DNA from: Rhodanobacter lindaniclasticus
GTDB taxonomy: Bacteria; Pseudomonadota; Gammaproteobacteria; Xanthomonadales; Rhodanobacteraceae
Reading direction: 5' to 3'
Length of the DNA stretch: 64,000 nt
Assembly: GCF_004799035.1 (NCBI RefSeq)
Contig: NZ_MWIO01000014.1
Coordinates: forward strand, 62,001 to 126,000
Position numbers and translations under genes: made by a program. Of this stretch, positions 7,827 to 17,139 are shown in pieces. The stretch's first letter is position 1. Each line of letters opens with the position of its first letter. The notes beneath the pieces were generated by a model that saw only the letters and a list, made by a program, of their open reading frames with translations, ran no database searches and had not been told where the DNA came from.

Positions 7827-9227
7827 TCATTCCAGCACTGGGTAGGCGGGCTCGGCGTCCAGCGTCGAGGCGCAGGCCGCAGCCAGTTCCAGCAGGCGCA
7901 GGTCGGAGCCGCGCGGGCCGACCAGTTGCAGACCCACCGGCAGGCCGTCGGAGAGCTTGCCCATCGGCAGGCTCACCGCCGGGCAACCGGCGAGGCTGGC
8001 GAAACTGGTGAGGTCGGCCGCCGAATCCGGGGCCGGGCCATCCAGCGGAAACGCGCCTTGCGGCGTGGTCGGCAGCACCAGCACGTCGACCTGGGCGAAC
8101 AGCCGGCGCATCTTCAGCGTGGCGGCATCCAGCACGCGGTCCGCTGTAGCGTAGTCCGCGGCGCTCTTGCCGGCGGCGTAGCCGAGCATGCGCCGGAAGC
8201 GCTCGGACACGGGATGCTTCGCGTCAGGCGAAAGATCCTCGGCAAACGTGCCGAGCATTTCCGCCTCCATCAACAGCAGGCCGGCGCGGCGGGTGCGGGC
8301 AAAGTTCCAGTCGTCGAAGTCGACCGTGCGGCGATCGCTCAGCGCATGCGGCAGCCGGGCCAGCGCGGCCTCGAACACCTCGATCACCTCCGGCTGCACG
8401 CCGACGGCCGCCAGGTCCGGCAGCAGGCCCGCGCGCAGATGGCCGGGATCCCAGTCCGGCAGCGCGAACGCCACGCGCCGGCGGCGCGAGCGCGCGTCGT
8501 CGGCGTCGTAGCCAGCCAGCACCTGCAGCAGCACGGTGAGGTCCTCGACGCTGCGCGCCAGCAGGCCCACCGAATCGAGCCGACGCGCGGCCGGCACCAG
8601 GCCGCGCGCGGAAATCTCGCCATGCGTGGGCTTCAGCCCGTAGATGCCGCAGTAGCTCGCCGGAATGCGGATCGAGCCCAGGCTGTCCGAACCCACCGCC
8701 GCCACCGCCAGGCCCGCGGCCACCGCCGCGGCGGCGCCGCCGGAGGAGCCGCCCGCGCTGTAGCCGTGGCGGTGCGGGTTGTGGGTGGCACCGAAATGCG
8801 GATTGTCGGTGGCTGCGCCCAGCGCGCCCTCATCCATGTTGGTCTTGCCGATCACCACCGCGCCGGACGCGCGCAGACGCGCCACCACGTGGGCGTCGTT
8901 CGCCACCGGTTTGCCACGCCCGGGCAGGCCCACCCGCGTGGGCCAGCCGGCCATGTCGAGGTTGTCCTTCAACGCCAGCGGGATGCCGTCGAGCCGGCCG
9001 ATCACGCCGTCGCGGCGACGCCGGTCGGCCATGTGCGCCTGTTCCTGCATCAGCCCGGGACGCTGGTCGACGTAGCAGTTGAGCTGGGGATCGAGTCGCT
9101 CGATGGCCTGCTGGTAGACATCGGCCAGGGCTTCCGGCCGTACCCTGCCCGTGGCAAGCCAGTGCAGGAGTTGGCACAGCGATGCGCGGCGCAGGTCGAT
9201 ATCGGCGATCGGCGGCATCGAATTCAT
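7827..9227 (-). CDS. Amidase signature family amidohydrolase
   Basis: A 466-residue amidase of the amidase-signature (AS) family, which hydrolyses amide bonds with a Ser-cisSer-Lys triad. The lysine is in LALKDN (Lys87), the cis-serine in GGSSGG (159-164) and the nucleophile in DSLGSIRIPAS (Ser185; the family usually has DTGGSIR, so a Leu replaces one Gly). GatCAB partners are not nearby and the C-terminus differs from GatA, so it is more likely a stand-alone amidase; substrate unknown. The start at 9227 has a strong AAGGAG 5-7 bases upstream. Transcribed divergently from the ETF-QO gene. Confidence 0.85.
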   Translation of the reverse strand: MNSMPPIADIDLRRASLCQLLHWLATGRVRPEALADVYQQAIERLDPQLNCYVDQRPGLMQEQAHMADRRRRDGVIGRLDGIPLALKDNLDMAGWPTRVGLPGRGKPVANDAHVVARLRASGAVVIGKTNMDEGALGAATDNPHFGATHNPHRHGYSAGGSSGGAAAAVAAGLAVAAVGSDSLGSIRIPASYCGIYGLKPTHGEISARGLVPAARRLDSVGLLARSVEDLTVLLQVLAGYDADDARSRRRRVAFALPDWDPGHLRAGLLPDLAAVGVQPEVIEVFEAALARLPHALSDRRTVDFDDWNFARTRRAGLLLMEAEMLGTFAEDLSPDAKHPVSERFRRMLGYAAGKSAADYATADRVLDAATLKMRRLFAQVDVLVLPTTPQGAFPLDGPAPDSAADLTSFASLAGCPAVSLPMGKLSDGLPVGLQLVGPRGSDLRLLELAAACASTLDAEPAYPVLE

Positions 9228-9399
9228 GAACTCTCCTTAGCAATACGGTTGCGATTATCACCGCCCGACCCGCGACGATTGCAAGCGGTGGCGCAGCACG
9301 CGTTGCCCTGCATGGCTCGAATCCGGACAATGCGGCAGGGTATCGTGCGTCGATGACGCATCGAAGACGCCACCCTTTCCCGCACTGCAGGAGTTCGCC

Positions 9400-11010
9400 A
9401 TGAGCGAGCGCGAAACCATGGAATACGACGTCGTCGTGGTCGGCGCCGGCCCTGCCGGCCTGGCATTCGCGATCCGCCTGAAGCAGCTGAAGCCGGACAC
9501 GAGCGTGTGCGTGATCGAGAAGTCATCGACCATCGGCGCGCAGATCCTCTCCGGCGCGGTGATCGAGCCGCAGCCGCTGGATGCCCTGCTGCCCGGCTGG
9601 CGCGACAACCCGCCGCCGATCTGCGTGCCGGCCGGCAAGGACGAGTTCTGGCTGCTGTCGAAAACCGGCGGCACCCGGCTGCCGGTGCCGCCCGGCATGC
9701 GCAACCACGGCAACTTCATCGTCTCGCTGGGCGCGCTGTGCGCGTGGCTGGCGCCGCAGGCCGAGGCGCTGGGCGTGGACGTGTTCCCCGGCTTCGCTGC
9801 CGCCGACAACATCTACAACGAGGACGGTTCGGTCGCCGGCGTGCGCATCGGCGACATGGGCGTGGCCAAGGACGGCACGCACAAGCCCGGCTACACCGAA
9901 GGCATCGACATCAAGGCCAAGCTCACCGTGCTGGCCGAAGGCGCCCGCGGCAGCCTTACCAAGCAGCTGGTCAAGCGCTTCGGGCTCGATGCCGGCAGCG
10001 ATCCGCAAGGCTATTCGATCGGCATCAAGGAGCTGTGGCAGCTACCCGCCGGGCGCGTCACGCCCGGCAAGATCGCGCACAGCATCGGCTGGCCCGCCGA
10101 TACGCATACCTATGGCGGCAGCTTCCTCTACCACCTGGACAAGGATCGCATCGCGCTGGGCTACATCAGCGGGCTCGACTACAGCGACCCGAAGTACCAG
10201 CCGTGGGAAGCGTTTCAGCAATGGAAGAACCACCCGAGCGTGAAGTCGCTGCTGGAAGGCGGCACCATCCTCTCGGCCGGTGCACGCGCCATCGTCACTG
10301 GCGGCTGGCAGTCGCTGCCGAAGTGCGAGATGCCGGGCGCCATCCTGATCGGCGACACCGCCGGCCTGCTCAACGTGCCGAAGATCAAGGGCACCCACCA
10401 GGCGCTGAAGAGCGGCATGCTGGCCGCCGAACACCTCGCCGCCAGCGGTCTCGACGCCACCGGCTTCGACGCGAAGCTGCGCGGCTCCGAGGTGATGGCC
10501 GAGCTGAAGAAAGTGCGCAACGTCAAACCCGGCTTCAAGAAGGGCCTGTGGTTCGGCCTGCTCAACGCCGCCTGGGAAACCGTCACCGCCGGCCTGTCGC
10601 CGTGGACGCTGAAGAACAAGGCCGACTGGTCCACCCTGCACAAGCTGGGCGAATGCGAGGAGCCCAAGCGCGACTACGTGCAACGCACGCTGCCTCCGCG
10701 CGACCGCCTGGCCGGCGTCTACTTCGCCGCCACCGAGCACGACGAGGACCAGCCGGTCCATCTGCACGTGGCCGACACCGACATCTGCGCCACCCGTTGC
10801 GTCGAGGAATACGACAACCCCTGCACCCGCTTCTGCCCCGCCCAGGTCTACGAGATGGTGGCCGACGAAAGCCAGCCGCACGGCAAGCGCCTGCAGATCA
10901 ATTCCGCCAACTGCGTGCACTGCAAGACCTGCGACATCAAGGATCCGTACGAGATCATCACCTGGGTGACGCCGGAGGGTGGCTCGGGGCCGAATTACCA
11001 GAACCTCTGA
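9400..11010 (+). CDS. Electron transfer flavoprotein-ubiquinone oxidoreductase
   Basis: A 536-residue inner-membrane-associated flavo-iron-sulfur protein that passes electrons from reduced ETF (from acyl-CoA and related dehydrogenases) to ubiquinone. The FAD-binding GAGPAG is at about 15-20. The family-typical IGDTAGLLNVPKIKGTHQALKSGM block is in the middle, written here by its ends GDTAGLLNVP and KSGMLAAEHL. The 4Fe-4S domain near the end has CTRFCPAQVYE and CVHCKTCDIKDP, and the terminus ITWVTPEGG is almost invariant. Length fits the family. GGAG precedes the ATG at a good distance. Its partners etfB and etfA are 4.3 kb downstream on the same strand, separated by two polysaccharide genes. 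Confidence 0.95.
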   Translation: MSERETMEYDVVVVGAGPAGLAFAIRLKQLKPDTSVCVIEKSSTIGAQILSGAVIEPQPLDALLPGWRDNPPPICVPAGKDEFWLLSKTGGTRLPVPPGMRNHGNFIVSLGALCAWLAPQAEALGVDVFPGFAAADNIYNEDGSVAGVRIGDMGVAKDGTHKPGYTEGIDIKAKLTVLAEGARGSLTKQLVKRFGLDAGSDPQGYSIGIKELWQLPAGRVTPGKIAHSIGWPADTHTYGGSFLYHLDKDRIALGYISGLDYSDPKYQPWEAFQQWKNHPSVKSLLEGGTILSAGARAIVTGGWQSLPKCEMPGAILIGDTAGLLNVPKIKGTHQALKSGMLAAEHLAASGLDATGFDAKLRGSEVMAELKKVRNVKPGFKKGLWFGLLNAAWETVTAGLSPWTLKNKADWSTLHKLGECEEPKRDYVQRTLPPRDRLAGVYFAATEHDEDQPVHLHVADTDICATRCVEEYDNPCTRFCPAQVYEMVADESQPHGKRLQINSANCVHCKTCDIKDPYEIITWVTPEGGSGPNYQNL

Positions 11011-11028
11011 GCGACCGAGGGCAGTCCA

Positions 11029-13110
11029 CTGATCGGCAACCTGCACTGGCGACTCAAGCGCCTGGGCTACCTGTGGCAGCGCACGCGCGGCAGCCTCGCG
11101 TTGCGCGGCTGGCGCGGCACGCTGGCGCGCATGCGGCAGGAGTTCCAGTCACGTCCCGAGCAGGATGAAGCACTGGCACTGCTGCCGCTGGACGAACCGT
11201 TCGCACCGTTCGCGCTGCCGGCGAGCGAGCAGCCGCAGGTGTCGGTGATCATTCCGGTTCACGGCAAGCTCGCCTACACCCTCGCCTGCCTGCGCTCGCT
11301 GGCGCGCCACGGTGCGCACGCGCCGTTCGAGGTGATCGTGGTGGACGACGCGTCGCCGGACGCCAGCGCCGCCACGCTGGCGCAAGTCAACGGCCTGCGC
11401 CTGCTGCGCAACTCGGCCAATCTCGGCTTCATCGGCAGCTGCAACGCCGGTGCCCAGGCGGCACGCGGCGAGTTCCTGCTGTTCCTCAACAACGACACCC
11501 AGGTCACCTCCGACTGGCTGGATGCGCTGCTGCGCTGCTTCGCCGAGCGCGTCGACTGCGGCATCGCCGGCAGCCGGCTGGTCTATCCGGACGGCCGCCT
11601 GCAGGAAGCCGGCGGCCTGGTGTTCGCCGACGGCAGTTGCTGGACCATCGGCCGCTTCGAGCCGCGCGACCTGCCGCTGTATCGCTGCCGGCGCGAGGTC
11701 GACTACGTCTCCGGCGCCTCGCTGCTGATCCGTCGCGCAGTGTTCGGACGCGTCGGCGGCTTCGACGCGCGCTATGCGCCGGCCTACTACGAGGACGCCG
11801 ACCTCGCGTTCGCGGTGCGCCGGCTCGGCCTGCGCGTGTACTACGAGCCGGCCAGCACGGCGATCCACTGCGAGGGCATCAGCGCCGGCACCGACCTCGA
11901 CCGCGGCATGAAGCGCCACCAGCGGCCCAACCAGGCGAAGTTCGTCGACAAATGGACGACCGAACTCGCCGCCCAGCCGCCCGCCGGCACGCCGCTGGAG
12001 CGCGCGATCCACTGGAGTCGGCGCGGCCGCGTGCTGGTGGTGGACGCGATGACGCCGGAACCTGCGCGCGACTCCGGCTCGCTGCGCCTGTGCGCGATCC
12101 TGCGTCTGCTCGACGAGCAGGGCTGGAGTACTGCCTTTCTTCCCGACGACGGTCGCGCCAGCGCGGCAGAGATCGACGCGCTCGGCGCACTGGGCTGCGA
12201 GGTGCTGTGCAAGCCGTGGGTGGCGGACCTGCCGCGTTGGCTGCGCGAGCACGGCAGCGAACTGCACGCGGTGATCCTGTGCCGGCACACCGTCGCCGGC
12301 CAGTATGCCGCTCTGGTGCGTCAGCATGCGCCGCAGGCAAAGCTGTTGTTCGACACGGTGGATCTGCACTTCCTGCGCGAACGGCGCGCCGCCGAACTCG
12401 GCGGCAGCGCCACCATGGCCCGCCAGGCCGAAGCCGCACGGCGCAGCGAGCTGACCCTGATCGAACAGGCCGACGTCAGCTTCGTGGTCAGCCCGCATGA
12501 GCGGTCCTTGCTGGCGCGCCTGCTGCCGCAGGCGCGGGTGGAATTGCTGTCCAACATCCACGAGGTGCACGGCTGCCGGCAGCCGCATGCCGGGCGGCGC
12601 GACCTGGTCTTCATCGGCGGCTACGGCCACCCGCCGAACGGCGACGCGGTCCACTGGATCGCCGACGAGATCCTGCCGCGACTGCGCGAAGCGCTGCCCG
12701 GCATCCGCGTGCATGTGCTCGGCGACATGCCCGACGCGGTGCGACACGAGCTGGCCAGGCCGGGTCTCGAATTCCATGGCCGCGTGGCCGAACTGGCGCC
12801 GTGGCTGGACCGCTGCCTCGCCACGCTGGCGCCGCTGCGTTTCGGTGCGGGCGTGAAGGGCAAGATCAACATGTCGATGAGCCACGGCGTGCCGGTGATC
12901 GCCACCACGATCGCAGTGGAAGGCATGCAGCTTGCCGACGACGTGAACGTGCTGGTGGCCGACGACGCGGCCGCCTTCGTCGCTGCGGCATTGCGGTTGC
13001 AGGCCGACGAGGCGCTATGGGAGCGACTCTCCGCGAATGGCCTTGACAACGTGCAGCAACATTTTTCCGCCAAAGCCGCCGCTGCCGCCCTGCGGCGCGT
13101 ACTGGATTGA
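11029..13110 (+). CDS. Two-domain glycosyltransferase (GT2 + GT4-like), probable CTG start
   Basis: A cytoplasmic glycosyltransferase of about 693 residues for cell-surface polysaccharide. The N-terminal GT2 domain (about residues 70-290) has VSVIIPVHGK, the nucleotide-binding VVDDASPD, LFLNNDTQ and the acidic YYEDADLAF motif. The second half (about 330-690) is a GT4/GT1-like domain ending in APLRFGAGVKGKI and GVPVIATTIAVEG. The start is unclear: the first ATG is at 11131 and TTG at 11101, but the frame is open back to 11011 and encodes a natural-looking basic N-terminus (GNLHWRLKRLGYLWQRTRG). GAGGG at 11017-11021 sits 7 bases before a CTG at 11029 and no ATG or GTG is nearby, so I propose CTG initiation. 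The next gene, also a polysaccharide protein, follows after 50 bp. Confidence 0.8.
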   Translation: MIGNLHWRLKRLGYLWQRTRGSLALRGWRGTLARMRQEFQSRPEQDEALALLPLDEPFAPFALPASEQPQVSVIIPVHGKLAYTLACLRSLARHGAHAPFEVIVVDDASPDASAATLAQVNGLRLLRNSANLGFIGSCNAGAQAARGEFLLFLNNDTQVTSDWLDALLRCFAERVDCGIAGSRLVYPDGRLQEAGGLVFADGSCWTIGRFEPRDLPLYRCRREVDYVSGASLLIRRAVFGRVGGFDARYAPAYYEDADLAFAVRRLGLRVYYEPASTAIHCEGISAGTDLDRGMKRHQRPNQAKFVDKWTTELAAQPPAGTPLERAIHWSRRGRVLVVDAMTPEPARDSGSLRLCAILRLLDEQGWSTAFLPDDGRASAAEIDALGALGCEVLCKPWVADLPRWLREHGSELHAVILCRHTVAGQYAALVRQHAPQAKLLFDTVDLHFLRERRAAELGGSATMARQAEAARRSELTLIEQADVSFVVSPHERSLLARLLPQARVELLSNIHEVHGCRQPHAGRRDLVFIGGYGHPPNGDAVHWIADEILPRLREALPGIRVHVLGDMPDAVRHELARPGLEFHGRVAELAPWLDRCLATLAPLRFGAGVKGKINMSMSHGVPVIATTIAVEGMQLADDVNVLVADDAAAFVAAALRLQADEALWERLSANGLDNVQQHFSAKAAAAALRRVLD

Positions 13111-13160
13111 CCACGCTCGCGCCAGCGCCGATGCTTCCGCATCGTCACCGATAGGCCGCC

Positions 13161-15221
13161 ATGTCCGCCCGCGACTTCGCCAAACGCTGTCTGTTCACCG
13201 TGCTGCGCGCCGGCTTCCGGCTGACCCCGATCCCGGGCGCCACGCGTGACCGACTGCGCCAGCGTTTCCTGGACCGGCACGTGGACCTGCTGCCGCGTGG
13301 GCCGCGCGGCCAGTCGCCCGGAGCGTCGCACGCCGAGCATCGGCCGCGCATCCAGGCCGCCGCGCGTGCGATCGGTTTCGCCCCCTGGCGCAGTGGCACG
13401 TTGCCGACGCCGCTGCCCGCCACCGTGGTGGCGTTCTACCTGCCGCAGTTCCATCCGATTCCCGAGAACGACGCGTGGTGGGGCAAGGGCTTCACCGAGT
13501 GGCATAACGTTACACGCGCGCTGCCGCAGTTCGAGGGGCACGTGCAACCGCGCCTGCCCGGCGAGCTGGGCTTCTACGATCTGCGCCTGGTGGACGCGAT
13601 GCGCCGGCAGATGCAGCTGGCCCGCGACTACGGCGTCGGCGCGTTCTGCAGCTACTTCTACTGGTTTGCCGGCAAGACCCTGCTGGAAGCGCCACTGCAG
13701 CAGTGGTTGGCCGATCCCTCGCTGGACCTGCCGCTGTGCCTGTGCTGGGCCAACGAAAACTGGTCGCGTCGCTGGGACGGCCGCGCCGACGACATCCTGA
13801 TCGGTCAGCGGCACAGCCCGGCTGACGACCTGGCCTTCATCGAACACGCCGCACGTTACCTGACTGATTTGCGCTACCTGCGCGTCGACGGCAAACCGCT
13901 GCTGCTGGTCTACCGCCCCGGGCTGCTGCCGGACCCGAAGGCAACCGCGCAACGCTGGCGCGAGTGGTGCCGCGTCAACGGCATTGGCGAAATCCATCTG
14001 GCCTACGTGCAGAGCTTCGATCGGGTCGACCCCCGCACGATCGGCTTCGACGCCGCCGTGGAATTCCCGCCGAACAACACCACGCCCGCGCCAATCACCG
14101 CGCGGCAGCACCTGCTCAACCCGGATTACCGCGGCGACGTGCACGACTGGCGCGAGCTGGCCCGGCAGTCGATGGCGCAGCCCGAGCCCGCCTATCCGCG
14201 CTACCCCGGCGTCAATCCGGGCTGGGACAACGAACCGCGGCGCAGCGGTGGCGGTCGCGTGTTCGCGCATGCCTCGCCGCGCGGCTACCGCGACTGGCTG
14301 CGCCATGCGATCGGTGCCGCGCAGCGGCGTTTCCCGGCGCAGCCGCTGGTCTTCGTCAACGCCTGGAACGAATGGGCCGAAGGCGCCGTGCTGGAACCGG
14401 ATACCCGCCTGGGGTACGCCTGGCTGGACGCCACCCGCCAGGCACTGCAGCCGATGCCGCCCGCCGACCCACGGCCCTGCGCCGTCATGCACATCTGGTA
14501 CCCCGAACTGCTCGAAGAGCTAGCCGCGGCACTGCGTGCCAGCGGTATCGACTGGCGCATCGTCATCACCACTGCCGGAGAACGCGAGCAGGCCGTGCGC
14601 GAGCAGGTGGCCCGGCTCGGTCTGGATGCCCGCATCGACGTGTTCGAAAACCGTGGTCGCGACATTCTTCCGTTCCTGCACGTCGCCAACCGCCTGCTCG
14701 ACGAGGGTGTGACGACCGTGCTGAAGCTGCACGGCAAACGTTCCACCCACCGTCAGGATGGTGATACCTGGCGCCGCGAACTGCTCGACAAACTGCTTTC
14801 GCCGGAACGGGCGGGCCGTATCCTGGCGGCGTTCGGCAGTGATCACACATTGGGTCTGGTGCACGCAGAAGGCCACTTGCAACCACTGGACTACTACTGG
14901 GGTGCGAACGAAGCCAATGTCGACTACCTCACCCGCCGACTCGGCATCCCCGCACCGGAAGTCAGCCGCGACAACTTCATCGCCGGCACCATGTTCTGGG
15001 CGCGACCGGCCGCGCTGCGCGTGCTGCTGGACGCCCATCTCGGCGTGACGGATTTCGACGCCGAGGCCGGGCAGCTCGACGGTACCCTGGCGCACGCCAT
15101 CGAGCGCGTGTTCAGCCTCGCCGCCACGGCGGCCGGGTTCCGCACAACCGGCGTGCCCGCCTTGCTGGGGCTCGCCGAGACCGCTTCCACACCCTATCCG
15201 TACGCCAGGCGCAGCGGCTGA
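13161..15221 (+). CDS. WbsX-type glycosyltransferase / RgpF-like fusion protein
   Basis: A 686-residue protein with two polysaccharide-related parts. Residues about 85-430 match the WbsX (GH99-like) domain: VVAFYLPQFHPIPENDAWWG, GKGFTEW, ANENWSRRWDG, and FVNAWNEWAEGAVLEPD. Residues about 440-680 resemble RgpF, the rhamnan-synthesis protein family: AVMHIWYPELLEEL, FENRGRDILPFLHVAN, LKLHGKRSTH and NFIAGTMFWARP. Such proteins occur in O-antigen and rhamnan clusters, where they are thought to act as glycosyltransferases; the exact linkage is unknown. RgpF-type domains suit a rhamnose-containing polymer, and this window encodes two rhamnose precursors. It follows the GT2-GT4 gene by 50 bp and probably shares its transcript. 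Confidence 0.8.
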   Translation: MSARDFAKRCLFTVLRAGFRLTPIPGATRDRLRQRFLDRHVDLLPRGPRGQSPGASHAEHRPRIQAAARAIGFAPWRSGTLPTPLPATVVAFYLPQFHPIPENDAWWGKGFTEWHNVTRALPQFEGHVQPRLPGELGFYDLRLVDAMRRQMQLARDYGVGAFCSYFYWFAGKTLLEAPLQQWLADPSLDLPLCLCWANENWSRRWDGRADDILIGQRHSPADDLAFIEHAARYLTDLRYLRVDGKPLLLVYRPGLLPDPKATAQRWREWCRVNGIGEIHLAYVQSFDRVDPRTIGFDAAVEFPPNNTTPAPITARQHLLNPDYRGDVHDWRELARQSMAQPEPAYPRYPGVNPGWDNEPRRSGGGRVFAHASPRGYRDWLRHAIGAAQRRFPAQPLVFVNAWNEWAEGAVLEPDTRLGYAWLDATRQALQPMPPADPRPCAVMHIWYPELLEELAAALRASGIDWRIVITTAGEREQAVREQVARLGLDARIDVFENRGRDILPFLHVANRLLDEGVTTVLKLHGKRSTHRQDGDTWRRELLDKLLSPERAGRILAAFGSDHTLGLVHAEGHLQPLDYYWGANEANVDYLTRRLGIPAPEVSRDNFIAGTMFWARPAALRVLLDAHLGVTDFDAEAGQLDGTLAHAIERVFSLAATAAGFRTTGVPALLGLAETASTPYPYARRSG

Positions 15222-15278
15222 CTATAGGTGTCGCCATCGCGTGGGGCCGCGTATTTCGTACGATTGTTTGATGCCGGG

Positions 15279-15284
15279 TAGAAT
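15279..15284 (+). promoter_or_regulatory. Candidate -10 element of the etfBA operon
   Basis: TAGAAT at 15279-15284, with a poor -35-like TTCGTA (15255-15260) 18 bp upstream, 51 bp before the etfB ATG. Plausible by position only. Confidence 0.35.
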
Positions 15285-15334
15285 GGGCGTTCCCGCGCCC
15301 CGGGAGGGGCAGCCAACGAGGTAGGAATTCGCGA

Positions 15335-16081
15335 ATGAAAATTCTGGTCGGCTACAAGCGCGTCGTGGACTACAACGTGCGCATCCAGGTCAAGCCCGAC
15401 GGCAGCGGCGTGATCACCGACGGCGTGAAACTCTCCGCCAACCCGTTCGACGACATCGCGCTGGAAGAGGCGCTGCGCCTGCGCGAGAAGGGCGTGGCCG
15501 AGGAAGTGATCGTGGTCGGCATCGGCCCGGCCGACCTCACCGCCCATCTCCGCAACGGCTTGGCCATGGGCGCCAATCGCGCGATCCACGTGACCACGGC
15601 GGACGCCGTGCAGCCGCTGACCGCTGCCCGGATCTTCCTCAAGCTGATCGAGAAGGAACAGCCGGACCTGGTAATCCTGGGCAAGCAGGCGATCGACGAC
15701 GACGCCAACCAGACCGGCCAGATGCTCGCCGCGATCTGGGATCGCCCGCAGGCCACGTTCGCCAGCAAAGTCGAGATCGCCGACGGCAAGGCCACCGTGA
15801 CCCGCGAAGTCGACGCCGGCCTGGAAGTGATCGAGGCGGAACTCCCGGCCGTGATCACCACCGACCTGCGCCTCAACGAGCCGCGCTTCATCAAACTGCC
15901 GGACATCATGAAGGCAAAATCGAAGCCGATCGACGTGATCGAGTTCGGCTCGCTCGGCGTCGAGGCGAACGACCACCTGAAGACCACGCACTATGCCGCG
16001 CCGGCCAAGCGCAGCAAGGGCGTGATGGTAAAGGACGCGGCCGAACTGGTCGCGGCGCTGAAGCAGAAAGGCTTGCTGTAA
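15335..16081 (+). CDS. etfB: Electron transfer flavoprotein beta subunit
   Basis: A 248-residue ETF beta subunit. With EtfA it carries electrons from dehydrogenases to ETF-QO. The family pattern is clear: MKILVGYKRVVDYNVRIQV, SANPFDDIALEEALRLREKG, GIGPADLTAHLRNGLAMGA and LGKQAIDDDANQTGQML, with AMP-binding residues in the last region. Length is typical. AGGA lies a suitable distance before the ATG. etfA follows after 113 bp containing a REP-type inverted pair. Confidence 0.97.
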   Translation: MKILVGYKRVVDYNVRIQVKPDGSGVITDGVKLSANPFDDIALEEALRLREKGVAEEVIVVGIGPADLTAHLRNGLAMGANRAIHVTTADAVQPLTAARIFLKLIEKEQPDLVILGKQAIDDDANQTGQMLAAIWDRPQATFASKVEIADGKATVTREVDAGLEVIEAELPAVITTDLRLNEPRFIKLPDIMKAKSKPIDVIEFGSLGVEANDHLKTTHYAAPAKRSKGVMVKDAAELVAALKQKGLL

Positions 16082-16094
16082 ACCCTATTCCAGA

Positions 16095-16172
16095 TGTAGG
16101 AGCCCGCTTGCGGGCGATGCTCTTTCTTCGGAGATTCAGAGCAGAAGCATCGCCCGCAAGCGGGCTCCTACA
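16095..16172. repeat. REP-type inverted pair (BIME-like) between etfB and etfA
   Basis: Two perfect 26-bp inverted copies, 16095-16120 and 16147-16172, flank a 26-nt spacer. Each starts TGTAGGAGCCCGC and carries an inner palindrome GCCCGC-TT-GCGGGC. This is the layout of gammaproteobacterial REP/BIME elements. It sits in the transcript of an operon, where it could form a long hairpin that tunes etfA expression or mRNA stability. A related degraded element lies at 45244-45291 and a fragment at 1661-1675. Confidence 0.85.
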
Positions 16173-16194
16173 ACAAAGAGCTTTGGAGACACAC

Positions 16195-17139
16195 ATGAGC
16201 AAGATCCTGGTCATCGCCGAACATCTGGGCGGCAAACTGAATTCCTCCACCGCTCGCGCGGTAAGCGCCGCTGTCGCCGTGAAGGGCGAGGCGATCGACG
16301 TGCTGGTGCTCGCCGACAACGCCGAGGCGATCGCCGCCGAGGCGGCGAAGATCGAGGGCGTCAGCCGCGTGCTGACCATCGCCCGACCCGAGAACGCGCG
16401 CCCGCTGGCCGCCGTGCTGGCACCGCAAATCGCCAAGGCCGCCGCCGGCTACAGCCACGTGTTCGTGCCCTCCACCACCTTCGGCAAGGACGTCGCCCCG
16501 CGCGTGGCCGCCCTGCTCGGCGTGGCCCAGGTCAGCGACGTGATGAGCGTGGAGGCTGCGCACGCCTTCAAGCGCCCGATCTACGCGGGCAACGCGATCA
16601 TCACGGTCGAGGCCGACCCTGCGCACACCGTGGTCGCCACGATCCGCACGGCGTCGTGGTCCGCCGCTGCCAGCGGCAGCAACAGCGCGCCGGTCGAGGC
16701 GATCACCGTCGATGCCGCGCTGCCCACCCACACCCGCTTCGTCGAACTGCAGCAGGGGAAAAGCGACCGACCCGACCTGCAGAGTGCCAGCAAGGTCGTG
16801 TCCGGCGGCCGCGGCGTGGGCTCGAAGGAAAACTTCGACATCATCTACAAGTTTGCCGACAGGATCGGCGCCGCCGTGGGTGCCTCGCGCGCCGCCGTCG
16901 ACGCCGGCTACTGCCCCAACGAAATGCAGGTCGGCCAGACCGGCAAGATCATCGCCCCCGAGCTGTACATGGCCATCGGCATCTCCGGCGCCATCCAGCA
17001 CCTCACCGGCATCAAGGACGCCGGCACCATCGTGGCGATCAACAAGGATGCCGAGGCGCCGATCTTCGAGGTGGCCGATCTTGGCCTGGTGGGGGATTTG
17101 TTCAAGATCATTCCGGAGCTTGAAGCGGCACTGGGCTGA
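16195..17139 (+). CDS. etfA: Electron transfer flavoprotein alpha subunit
   Basis: A 314-residue ETF alpha subunit that binds FAD. The N-terminus [21 protein letters not shown] and the C-terminal FAD domain are typical: [52 protein letters not shown] and [20 protein letters not shown]. The start at 16195 is chosen because GGAG lies about 7 bases upstream and homology begins there; upstream in-frame codons come from the REP element. In Xanthomonas this gene marks one border of the LPS locus, and here too polysaccharide genes follow. Confidence 0.97.
   Translation: MSKILVIAEHLGGKLNSSTARAVSAAVAVKGEAIDVLVLADNAEAIAAEAAKIEGVSRVLTIARPENARPLAAVLAPQIAKAAAGYSHVFVPSTTFGKDVAPRVAALLGVAQVSDVMSVEAAHAFKRPIYAGNAIITVEADPAHTVVATIRTASWSAAASGSNSAPVEAITVDAALPTHTRFVELQQGKSDRPDLQSASKVVSGGRGVGSKENFDIIYKFADRIGAAVGASRAAVDAGYCPNEMQVGQTGKIIAPELYMAIGISGAIQHLTGIKDAGTIVAINKDAEAPIFEVADLGLVGDLFKIIPELEAALG

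Noticed and set aside
11149-12885. Long antisense frame opposite the GT2-GT4 gene
   Set aside because: Arg/Gln/His-rich shadow translation typical for high-GC genes; the plus strand has a full set of glycosyltransferase motifs.
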